Shown here piece after piece: positions 14,683-23,433 of a stretch of 64,000 nucleotides of DNA; position 1 is the stretch's first letter, and each line of letters opens with the position of its first letter. The position numbers were made by a program, and so were the translations under genes. The notes below the pieces were generated by a model. The model had not been told where the DNA came from and made no database searches. It was given only the letters and a program-made list of their open reading frames with translations. Origin of the DNA: Rhodococcus sp. 14-2470-1b (GTDB lineage Bacteria > Actinomycetota > Actinomycetes > Mycobacteriales > Mycobacteriaceae); assembly GCF_002259415.1 (NCBI RefSeq), contig NZ_NPFY01000022.1, positions 1 to 64,000 on the forward strand. The letters run 5' to 3'.

Positions 14683-16152
14683 GTGAGTCGGATACGCAGC
14701 GCACCTGAAATACACAGCGCCTCTGAAATACCTAGCGCACCTGAAAAACACAGCGCACCTGAAATACATCGGGGCCATGTTTTCCATATCGCCGGATCGC
14801 CGACGGTGACCGCTGCTGCGGGTGCGTTGGTCTCGATACCCGACGGTGCCCTGGTGTTCGACGCCGACGGTGTCATCACCTATTCGGGACCGTTCGACGC
14901 GGTCACGGTCGGTGGCGGCACCGTCGTCGACCATCGTCCTGGTTTTCTTCTTCCCGGGTTCGTCGACACTCACGTGCATTTCCCGCAGACGTTCGCTGGG
15001 GACGCCTACGGCGGCGGGCAGCTGCTCGAGTGGTTGAACACCTGCATCTTCCCGTCGGAATCGATGTTCGAGGACCCGGAGTTCGCGGCGGAGGCGGCGG
15101 CCGCGTTCTGCGATCGACGTATCGCGGCCGGTACGACGCAGGCCATGGTGTTCGGGTCGGCGTTCCCGCACGCGCAGGACGCTTTGTTCGAGGAGACCCT
15201 TCGGAGAGGATTGCGCGTCGTCAGCGGCAGGGGAGTGCAGACGACGGGCCCCGACTCGGCGAAGTCACTCGTGACCACCGAACACGACGCGGTACGGCTG
15301 GTGTCGGAGGAGATCGAGAAGTGGCACGCCGCCGACACCGGTGACGTCGACACCGCTCTGCTGCACGTCGCGGTCGTTCCACGGTTCTCGCTGTCGGTGA
15401 CCACGGAGACACTGAGGAACCTCGGCGAGCTGTACGACTCCGTACGGGACCGCGGCGTCTACTTCCACACGCACCTCAACGAGAACAACAGGCCCGGCAC
15501 GGGCGAAATCGCGACGACGCTGGAGACCTACCAGGTCGACTCGTACCTCGACACCTACGACGGCAAGTTCCTCCCCGGCTCCGCGGCCGGTGGCAAGAGC
15601 TTCCTCGGCAGGCGGACCATTCTCGCCCACGCCGTGCACTGTCAGGACGACGAGCTCGCACGCATGGCGGAGACGGGCACGTCCATCGCGCACTGCCCGA
15701 CATCGCAGCAATTCCTCGGATCGGGCACGATGCCGTGGAACCGAACCGTGGCCGCAGGGGTGAACATCGCCCTCGGTTCCGACTACGGAGGCGGTGACGA
15801 GTTCCTCCTCTCTCGCGTGCTCGGTGACGCGTACAAGGTGCACATCTCCGAACCCGGAGACGCGGGCGTGTCCCTGCATCCCGCCGAGTTGCTCTTCACC
15901 GGCACCCTGGCCGGCGCGCGGGCGCTCGACATGGAGGACCGCATCGGCAACCTCGATGTGGGCAAGGAAGCCGATTTCATCGTCGTCGATCCAGCGAAGT
16001 GGCAGCCCCTCGACGATCTGATGCGTCGTGGCATCCGTTCCGTGGACCCGGACATGGCACGCGATCAGACTCTGTTCGCCCTGCTCATGGCGATGCGCGA
16101 GCCTGCGATCACGGAGGTCTACGTGCAGGGTCGACGCGTCGACTCCGTCTGA
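14683..16152 (+). CDS. Guanine deaminase-like amidohydrolase
   Basis: An amidohydrolase-superfamily protein of about 489 residues. Metal ligands and catalytic residues are recognisable: FVDTHVHFPQT, FHTHLNEN, TILAHAVHC and LGSDYGGGDEF. The segment GGGQLLEWLNTCIFPSE is characteristic of guanine deaminases, which convert guanine to xanthine in purine salvage. The start is uncertain: GTG 14683 and GTG 14656 are both in frame, neither with a convincing ribosome-binding site. The normal family N-terminus (RGHVFHIAGSP) is preceded here by four in-frame hexapeptide repeats encoded by an 18-bp tandem repeat. A distinct N-terminus or a recently disturbed start is likely. Confidence 0.8.
   Translation: MSRIRSAPEIHSASEIPSAPEKHSAPEIHRGHVFHIAGSPTVTAAAGALVSIPDGALVFDADGVITYSGPFDAVTVGGGTVVDHRPGFLLPGFVDTHVHFPQTFAGDAYGGGQLLEWLNTCIFPSESMFEDPEFAAEAAAAFCDRRIAAGTTQAMVFGSAFPHAQDALFEETLRRGLRVVSGRGVQTTGPDSAKSLVTTEHDAVRLVSEEIEKWHAADTGDVDTALLHVAVVPRFSLSVTTETLRNLGELYDSVRDRGVYFHTHLNENNRPGTGEIATTLETYQVDSYLDTYDGKFLPGSAAGGKSFLGRRTILAHAVHCQDDELARMAETGTSIAHCPTSQQFLGSGTMPWNRTVAAGVNIALGSDYGGGDEFLLSRVLGDAYKVHISEPGDAGVSLHPAELLFTGTLAGARALDMEDRIGNLDVGKEADFIVVDPAKWQPLDDLMRRGIRSVDPDMARDQTLFALLMAMREPAITEVYVQGRRVDSV
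14697..14768 (+). repeat. Four tandem copies of an 18-bp repeat
   Basis: The unit is close to CGCACCTGAAATACACAG, repeated four times with two or three substitutions per copy. The 18-base length keeps the reading frame, so the repeat encodes the hexapeptide series SAPEIH, SASEIP, SAPEKH, SAPEIH at the N-terminus of the guanine deaminase-like protein. Because it lies where the start codon should be, it confuses start assignment. Confidence 0.85.
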
Positions 16153-16187
16153 TCCGTGTCGGTCGGACTGGGTAGGGTCTGAAGACC

Positions 16188-16700
16188 ATGCGGCGGACGG
16201 TGATTCTCCTGGGTGTGCTCGCTGCCGGGCTGGCCGGATGCGGATCGGGTGACGACGCGTCGCCGCAGCAGAACTCCACGTCGGCGTCTCCGGGGGAGGC
16301 CGGTCCGTTCTTCGGTCAGTGCGGTTCGGTGAACGACGACGAAATTCTGAGTACCTTCGCCGTGCCTGCATTCACGATGATCACGAGGAATTCGGTGGGG
16401 TGCGAGTGGGAGGTCGCGGGCAGCACCGGCCCTTCGGTGAGTTTCTCCTGGTACCGCGGCAGCCCCATCGATCGGGAGCGGTCCGGGTCCGAGCTGATCG
16501 GTCGACCCGCCGACGACATCGAGATCGACGGAAACCCTGGTTTCTCCGCGGCCACGGACAACTACCTGTGCGAGGTCGGGGTCCAGTTCGGGAAGGATTT
16601 CATGCACTGGTCGGTTACGTACGGTGACCAGCCGCCGTCGTCCGATCCGTGCGACGTCGCCACTCGATTGGCAACCCTCACCGTGGAGCGCGCGCAGTGA
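16188..16700 (+). CDS. DUF3558 domain-containing lipoprotein (copy 1)
   Basis: A 170-residue exported protein. Its N-terminus MRRTVILLGVLAAGLAGC is a lipoprotein signal peptide with an LAGC lipobox. The mature domain has the DUF3558 pattern: an early FGQCGSVNDDEI, a central RNSVGCEWEV and a late cysteine (DPCDVATRLATL). DUF3558 lipoproteins are widespread in mycolic-acid bacteria; function is unknown. The stop codon overlaps the GTG start of a second DUF3558 gene (GTGA at 16697-16700), so the two are a coupled paralogous pair. Confidence 0.85.
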   Translation: MRRTVILLGVLAAGLAGCGSGDDASPQQNSTSASPGEAGPFFGQCGSVNDDEILSTFAVPAFTMITRNSVGCEWEVAGSTGPSVSFSWYRGSPIDRERSGSELIGRPADDIEIDGNPGFSAATDNYLCEVGVQFGKDFMHWSVTYGDQPPSSDPCDVATRLATLTVERAQ

Positions 16701-17215
16701 AACGGCTGTGGATGTCCGCGCTCGTCGTGCTGCTGGCGGGATGCAGCACGACGGTTCAGGGCACCGCGACACCCGAAACGTTCGCCAGCGGCGGCGACAC
16801 GGAGTTCCGAGATCTCCTGACCGAATGCGACGCCGTCGCCGACGATCGGATCGCCGCGACGGTGGGTGGCGACGCCATCGCTCGCGGTTTCTTCGGGGCG
16901 ATCTGCCGGTGGGACGTGGCCGGTCCCAACGGCATCGTGAAGGTGACGTTCAACTGGTTCGAGAACGGCTCGCTCGACGCCGAGCGCGAGGCCAACGAGA
17001 AGATGATGTACCTGGTCCAGGACATAACCGTGCAGGGCCGCAAGGCAATTCGAACCCAGCCGCCGAACGAGCCGACGTCCTGCGGTGTCACGGCCGGGTC
17101 TCCGGACTCCGGAGTGGTCGGATGGTGGGTGCAGTACCTGCCTGGATCGGGCGCGCCTGATCCATGTGAGGCTGCGACGACGCTGATGGATCTGACGATC
17201 GATCTGAGTCGGTAG
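16697..17215 (+). CDS. DUF3558 domain-containing lipoprotein (copy 2)
   Basis: A 172-residue lipoprotein starting at GTG 16697 with signal peptide and lipobox ([11 protein letters not shown]). The DUF3558 domain shows the same cysteine positions as the preceding paralogue: [23 protein letters not shown], an extra ETTSC-like site (EPTSCGVT) and [13 protein letters not shown]. It overlaps the first copy by four bases. The two probably arose by tandem duplication and may form a heteromer at the cell envelope (inference). Function unknown. Confidence 0.83.
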   Translation: MKRLWMSALVVLLAGCSTTVQGTATPETFASGGDTEFRDLLTECDAVADDRIAATVGGDAIARGFFGAICRWDVAGPNGIVKVTFNWFENGSLDAEREANEKMMYLVQDITVQGRKAIRTQPPNEPTSCGVTAGSPDSGVVGWWVQYLPGSGAPDPCEAATTLMDLTIDLSR

Positions 17216-17516
17216 CACGGCGGGGCCCGTTTTGACCCGAAGGCGCGCCGCCGGGTATCGTTATGGGTCGTGTCCGGCCTGGCCGGTCCGTCTGTGTGCC
17301 TATGCGAGGTACAGCCGTGCTCATGTTCAGTTCCGAGCGTGCGATGCGGCTGCCGTGTGGGGGTATGCGACACACCCGACCGCGGGGTGCAAGAGACCCG
17401 CGGTATGCAGTACAAGAACGACAGTAGTACGGGTGAGGAGCAGTGTTCTCTTGCTCCAACTGCTAGATCCCTGGGTCTTTCGAGAAGAAGACTCGCGACA
17501 CAAAGAAAGCCGGTTC
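17216..17516 (+). promoter_or_regulatory. str operon upstream region with candidate promoter and leader
   Basis: This 301-base gap precedes rpsL and contains no convincing gene. TTGACC at 17232-17237 and TATCGT at 17256-17261 have an 18-base spacer and make a plausible housekeeping promoter, which would leave a leader of about 250 bases. In that leader ACCGCGGGGT at 17379-17388 pairs with ACCCGCGGT at 17396-17404 to give a GC-rich hairpin. Long leaders are common for ribosomal protein operons; regulation here is inferred only. Confidence 0.5.
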
Positions 17517-17891
17517 ATGCCAACTATCAACCAGCTGGTCCGCAAGGGTCGCACCGACAAGGTTGCGAAGCTGAAGACCGCTGCCCTCAAGGGCAGTCCC
17601 CAGCGTCGTGGTGTGTGCACTCGCGTGTACACCACCACTCCGAAGAAGCCGAACTCTGCTCTGCGTAAGGTCGCGCGTGTGCGCTTGACCAGCTCGGTAG
17701 AGGTCACCGCCTACATCCCCGGTGAGGGCCACAACCTGCAGGAGCACTCCATGGTGCTCGTTCGCGGTGGTCGTGTGAAGGACCTCCCGGGTGTGCGTTA
17801 CAAGATCATCCGCGGCTCGCTCGACACCCAGGGTGTCAAGAACCGCAAGCAGGCTCGCAGCCGCTACGGCGCCAAGAAGGAGAAGAGCTAA
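17517..17891 (+). CDS. rpsL: 30S ribosomal protein S12
   Basis: A 124-residue protein, the normal actinobacterial length, starting [12 protein letters not shown]. It contains the decoding-centre loops [13 protein letters not shown] and the [10 protein letters not shown] segment. The lysines that mutate to streptomycin resistance are present in the wild-type form in both loops, so no resistance mutation is seen. First gene of the str operon. Its TAA stop overlaps the rpsG ATG by one base. Confidence 0.98.
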   Translation: MPTINQLVRKGRTDKVAKLKTAALKGSPQRRGVCTRVYTTTPKKPNSALRKVARVRLTSSVEVTAYIPGEGHNLQEHSMVLVRGGRVKDLPGVRYKIIRGSLDTQGVKNRKQARSRYGAKKEKS

Positions 17892-18361
17892 TGCCACGCA
17901 AGGGCCCAGCACCCAAGCGGCCGCTGATCAACGACCCGGTCTACGGATCCCCGTTGGTCACGCAGCTCGTCAACAAGATCCTTCTCGACGGCAAGAAGTC
18001 CACCGCCGAGCGCATCGTCTACCAGGCTCTCGAGCAGGCTCGTGAGAAGACCGGCACCGACCCCGTCGTCACGCTCAAGCGTGCACTCGACAACGTCAAG
18101 CCGGCCCTCGAGGTTCGCAGCCGTCGCGTCGGTGGCGCGACCTACCAGGTCCCCGTCGAGGTTCGCCCCGGTCGCTCGACCACGCTGGCACTGCGCTGGC
18201 TGGTCACCTTCTCGCGCGCTCGTCGTGAGAAGACCATGGTCGAGCGTCTGGCCAACGAGCTTCTCGACGCCAGCAACGGCCTCGGTGCCGCTGTGAAGCG
18301 TCGCGAGGACACGCACAAGATGGCTGAAGCCAACAAGGCGTTCGCGCACTACCGCTGGTGA
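17891..18361 (+). CDS. rpsG: 30S ribosomal protein S7
   Basis: A 156-residue protein starting [20 protein letters not shown], as expected for actinobacterial S7. It nucleates assembly of the 30S head by binding 16S rRNA. The conserved [16 protein letters not shown] segment and the C-terminal [15 protein letters not shown] are intact. It overlaps rpsL by one base (TAATG). A strong hairpin follows before fusA. Confidence 0.98.
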   Translation: MPRKGPAPKRPLINDPVYGSPLVTQLVNKILLDGKKSTAERIVYQALEQAREKTGTDPVVTLKRALDNVKPALEVRSRRVGGATYQVPVEVRPGRSTTLALRWLVTFSRARREKTMVERLANELLDASNGLGAAVKRREDTHKMAEANKAFAHYRW

Positions 18362-18368
18362 CTTCCGG

Positions 18369-18405
18369 CCGGAAGGGTGCGGCGAAACTTTCCGCACCTT
18401 TCCGG
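18369..18405 (+). promoter_or_regulatory. Stem-loop between rpsG and fusA
   Basis: CCGGAAGGGTGCGG at 18369-18382 pairs with CCGCACCTTTCCGG at 18392-18405 through 14 positions (one G-U), with a 9-base loop. There is no following T-run. It could be an attenuator, an RNase processing site, or a partial terminator that tunes fusA/tuf relative to S12/S7. Confidence 0.55.
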
Positions 18406-18505
18406 CGTTGTACCGAGTACCTGGTCCGGCCCGGCTCACCGTTCACATGCTGGTGACAAGCTGGCCCAGTCCCACTTCTTCGACTTACAAGGCGGGATGA
18501 ATTCC

Positions 18506-20608
18506 GTGGCACAGGACGTGCTGACAGACCTCAACAAGGTCCGCAACATCGGCATCATGGCCCACATCGATGCTGGTAAAACCACCACTACCGAACGCAT
18601 CCTCTTCTACACCGGTATCTCGTACAAGATCGGTGAGGTCCACGACGGCGCAGCCACGATGGACTGGATGGAGCAGGAGCAGGAGCGTGGCATCACGATC
18701 ACCTCTGCTGCCACGACGTGCTTCTGGAACGACAACCAGATCAACATCATCGATACGCCCGGACACGTCGACTTCACCGTCGAGGTCGAGCGTTCGCTGC
18801 GTGTTCTCGACGGCGCCGTCGCAGTGTTCGACGGCAAGGAAGGCGTCGAGCCGCAGTCGGAGCAGGTCTGGCGTCAGGCCGACAAGTACGACGTCCCGCG
18901 CATCTGCTTCGTCAACAAGATGGACAAGCTGGGCGCTGACTTCTACTTCACCGTGCAGACCATCAAGGACCGCCTCGGAGCCAAGCCGCTGGTCATCCAG
19001 CTGCCCATCGGCGCCGAGAACGACTTCGAAGGCATCGTCGACCTCGTCGAGATGAAGGCGAAGGTCTGGAGCGGTGAGACCAAGCTCGGTGAGAAGTACG
19101 AGGTTCAGGACATCCCGGCCGACCTCCAGGAGAAGGCGGAGCAGTACCGCCAGGAACTCCTCGAGATCGTCGCCGAGTCCGACGAAGCTCTGCTGGAGAA
19201 GTTCTTCGGTGGCGAAGAGCTCTCGATCGACGAGATCAAGGGCGCCATCCGCAAGATGACCGTCAACAGCGAGCTGTACCCGGTTCTCTGTGGCTCTGCG
19301 TTCAAGAACAAGGGCGTTCAGCCCATGCTCGACGCGGTCATCGACTACCTCCCGTCGCCTCTCGACGTCGAGTCGGTCCAGGGTCACGCACCCGGCAACG
19401 AAGAGGAACTCCTCCTTCGTAAGCCGTCTGCCGACGAGCCGTTCTCGGCTCTCGCGTTCAAGATCGCGACCCACCCCTTCTTCGGCAAGCTGACCTACGT
19501 CCGCGTGTACTCGGGCAAGGTCGACTCCGGCGCTCAGGTCATCAACTCGACCAAGGGCAAGAAGGAGCGTCTGGGCAAGCTCTTCCAGATGCACTCCAAC
19601 AAGGAGAACGCGATCGCGACCGCTTCGGCAGGTCACATCTACGCCGTGATCGGTCTGAAGGACACGACGACGGGTGACACCCTCTGCGATCCGCAGAACC
19701 AGGTGATCCTCGAGTCGATGACCTTCCCGGACCCGGTCATCGAGGTCTCCATCGAGCCCAAGACCAAGTCCGACCAGGAGAAGCTGGGAACAGCTATCCA
19801 GAAGCTCGCCGAAGAGGATCCCACCTTCTCGGTGAAACTGGACGAGGACACCGGCCAGACCGTCATCGGCGGCATGGGCGAGCTCCACCTCGACATCCTG
19901 GTCGACCGCATGAAGCGTGAGTTCAAGGTCGAGGCCAACGTCGGTAAGCCGCAGGTTGCGTACCGCGAGACCATTCGCAAGAAGGTCGAAAAGCTCGACT
20001 ACACCCACAAGAAGCAGACCGGTGGCTCCGGCCAGTTCGCGAAGGTCATCATCAGTCTCGAGCCTTTCGAGGGCGAAGACGGTGCGACCTACGAGTTCGA
20101 GAACAAGGTCACCGGTGGTCGTGTGCCGAGGGAGTACATCCCTTCGGTGGACGCCGGAGCTCAGGACGCCATGCAGTACGGTGTCCTCGCCGGATACCCG
20201 CTCGTCAACGTCAAGGTCACACTGCTCGACGGTGCTTACCACGACGTCGACTCGTCGGAAATGGCCTTCAAGGTCGCCGGCTCACAAGCGTTCAAGGAAG
20301 CCGCCAAGAAGGCCAGCCCGGTCATTCTCGAGCCCGTCATGGCCGTCGAGGTCACGACCCCCGAGGATTACATGGGTGAGGTCATCGGCGACCTGAACTC
20401 CCGCCGTGGTCAGATTCAGGCCATGGAGGAACGTAGTGGCGCTCGTGTCGTCAAGGCACAGGTTCCGCTGTCGGAGATGTTCGGCTACATCGGAGACCTT
20501 CGGTCGAAGACTCAGGGCCGCGCTAACTACTCCATGGTGTTCGATTCCTACGCCGAGGTTCCCGCGAACGTCGCGAAGGAAATCATCGCGAAGGCGACCG
20601 GAGAGTAA
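18506..20608 (+). CDS. fusA: Elongation factor G
   Basis: A 700-residue translocase. G motifs are G1 [13 protein letters not shown]3 DTPGHVDF and G4 [10 protein letters not shown]. Domains II to V follow, including the conserved [15 protein letters not shown] segment and the C-terminal [18 protein letters not shown] 18506 ([16 protein letters not shown]) is the conserved start and has GGCGGG at suitable distance; an in-frame ATG at 18497 is close to that Shine-Dalgarno and less likely. Third gene of the str operon. No fusidic acid resistance change was sought in detail. Confidence 0.97.
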   Translation: MAQDVLTDLNKVRNIGIMAHIDAGKTTTTERILFYTGISYKIGEVHDGAATMDWMEQEQERGITITSAATTCFWNDNQINIIDTPGHVDFTVEVERSLRVLDGAVAVFDGKEGVEPQSEQVWRQADKYDVPRICFVNKMDKLGADFYFTVQTIKDRLGAKPLVIQLPIGAENDFEGIVDLVEMKAKVWSGETKLGEKYEVQDIPADLQEKAEQYRQELLEIVAESDEALLEKFFGGEELSIDEIKGAIRKMTVNSELYPVLCGSAFKNKGVQPMLDAVIDYLPSPLDVESVQGHAPGNEEELLLRKPSADEPFSALAFKIATHPFFGKLTYVRVYSGKVDSGAQVINSTKGKKERLGKLFQMHSNKENAIATASAGHIYAVIGLKDTTTGDTLCDPQNQVILESMTFPDPVIEVSIEPKTKSDQEKLGTAIQKLAEEDPTFSVKLDEDTGQTVIGGMGELHLDILVDRMKREFKVEANVGKPQVAYRETIRKKVEKLDYTHKKQTGGSGQFAKVIISLEPFEGEDGATYEFENKVTGGRVPREYIPSVDAGAQDAMQYGVLAGYPLVNVKVTLLDGAYHDVDSSEMAFKVAGSQAFKEAAKKASPVILEPVMAVEVTTPEDYMGEVIGDLNSRRGQIQAMEERSGARVVKAQVPLSEMFGYIGDLRSKTQGRANYSMVFDSYAEVPANVAKEIIAKATGE

Positions 20609-20728
20609 ATCTCTCCCGAGCTGGACACGCTGGATCCGTAACACCGCACGACCATGCAGCTCAAAAGAGCTGTACGAGACAACCGCACTGCTGCATTTCA
20701 AGCAAGCACCAACAGTCCAGGAGGACAC

Positions 20729-21922
<1,194 letters not shown>

Positions 21923-21948
21923 TCTAGCTCCACCTAGCTACACCGAGA

Positions 21949-21980
21949 GCGGCACTCACCTTCGGGTGGGTGCCGCTTTT
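21949..21980 (+). terminator. Intrinsic terminator of the str operon
   Basis: GCGGCACTCACC pairs with GGTGGGTGCCGC across a TTCG tetraloop (one G-U pair) and is followed by TTTT. It lies 26 bases after the tuf stop. Confidence 0.92.
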
Positions 21981-22050
21981 CGTTGTGCAGTCCTGGTGGT
22001 CGAGGAAAAATGCCGCGCAACCCGACCGAGCGTCCCGTAACGTCGACCGC

Positions 22051-23433
22051 GTGCTCTTGACTATGACCGCGGACGCGACAACCGATTTCACCGACACCAC
22101 CGATCTCGGTTTTCTGTTGCACAAGCACCCCGACAAGGTGCAGACGTTCGGGTTGTCGGTCGGGTCGGCAACGGTGTTCTACCCGGACGCAAGTGCTGAA
22201 TCGACTTGTGTAGCGGTGGTTCTCGACGTCGATCCCGTCGAACTCGGTAAGACGCTTCCGAAGTATTCGCCGAGCGAGTTCGCGTTGGGCCGTTACGTCA
22301 ACGATCGACCGTATGCCGGTGCATCGTTGCTGGCGGTGGCGCTCTCACGGGTGTTCAAGCAGGCGATGGCAGGTACGTGCACGGCGAGGCCCGAGTTGCC
22401 GAATCTCGAACTGGCGCTGTCGATCAACCTGCCATCCGTTCCGTGTCGGGGAGGCAGTGAGCTCGCGAGAAACCTGTTCGAGCCGCTCGGCTGGTCGGTC
22501 CTTGCCACGCCGATACCACTGGACGTGGAGATCCCGCGCTGGGGTGACTCCGTCTATGTCGATCTGACCCTCACCGGAATCCACACTGTCTCCGATGCTC
22601 TGAAGCAGCTGTACGTACTGCTTCCGGTACTCGACGACGTCAAGCACTACTGGGTCGGTGAGGATGAGGCGGACAAGCTCGTTCGAGCAGCGGGTGAGTG
22701 GTTGGCCGATCATCCGCACGCCGATCTGATCACCGAGCGCTACCTCAAGCACCGCCGTGAACTGGTTGCGTACGCACTCGATCGCCTGGTGGTGGATGCT
22801 CCACGGCAGGAGCCTGCTCCGCGTGACCCGTCGCTCGGTGAACTGCGCGCGCGGGCAGTGCTGGCCGCGCTCCGTACCATCGGGGCGAGCAGCATCGTGG
22901 ATCTCGGCTGCGGAGAAGGCCGGCTTCTGCGGGAGCTGTTGGCAGACACATCGTTTGCGAGGATCGTCGGTGTCGATGTCAGTGCGCGCGCACTCGACGC
23001 CGCAGAACGAAGGCTACGTGTGGCCGATCTTCCCGACCGTCAGCGCGGCCGAATCGAACTGCTGCAGTCCTCGGCGACTTACCGTGACTCGCGACTGTTC
23101 GGTGTCGATGCGTTCGTCTTGATGGAAGTGATCGAGCACGTGGACCAGGACAGGGTGGAGTCACTCGAGCGATCGGTCTTTCGTGAAGCGCGGCCCACGT
23201 TCGTTCTCGTCACGACGCCGAACAGTGAGTACAACATCCTGTACGACGGGTTGGCGCCGGGCGAGTTCCGGCACCCCGACCACCGGTTCGAGTTCACCCG
23301 CGCAGAGTTTCAGCGGTGGGCCGACGGAATCGAGGGGTATGTCGCGCGGTTCGAGAGCATCGGTCCGGTCGACGAGCGCGTCGGCGCACCGACGCAGATG
23401 GCGATCTTCAGTAGGACGGAGGGCACGGTATGA
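22051..23433 (+). CDS. hen1: 3'-terminal RNA ribose 2'-O-methyltransferase Hen1
   Basis: A 460-residue bacterial Hen1. The N-terminal half (TDLGFLLHKHPDKVQTFGLSVG onwards) is the domain that in bacteria helps activate the Pnkp ligase. The C-terminal half is a SAM methyltransferase with motif I IVDLGCGEGRLLREL, and metal-binding residues in LMEVIEHVDQDRVESLER and FRHPDHRFEFTRAEF. It 2'-O-methylates the 3' end of cleaved RNA before sealing, protecting the repaired site from renewed ribotoxin attack. GTG 22051 matches the family N-terminus (LLT-). Its stop overlaps the pnkp start (ATGA). Confidence 0.93.
   Translation: MLLTMTADATTDFTDTTDLGFLLHKHPDKVQTFGLSVGSATVFYPDASAESTCVAVVLDVDPVELGKTLPKYSPSEFALGRYVNDRPYAGASLLAVALSRVFKQAMAGTCTARPELPNLELALSINLPSVPCRGGSELARNLFEPLGWSVLATPIPLDVEIPRWGDSVYVDLTLTGIHTVSDALKQLYVLLPVLDDVKHYWVGEDEADKLVRAAGEWLADHPHADLITERYLKHRRELVAYALDRLVVDAPRQEPAPRDPSLGELRARAVLAALRTIGASSIVDLGCGEGRLLRELLADTSFARIVGVDVSARALDAAERRLRVADLPDRQRGRIELLQSSATYRDSRLFGVDAFVLMEVIEHVDQDRVESLERSVFREARPTFVLVTTPNSEYNILYDGLAPGEFRHPDHRFEFTRAEFQRWADGIEGYVARFESIGPVDERVGAPTQMAIFSRTEGTV

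Noticed and set aside
17517..17891. Streptomycin-resistance substitutions in S12
   Set aside because: Both lysine loops read as wild type.
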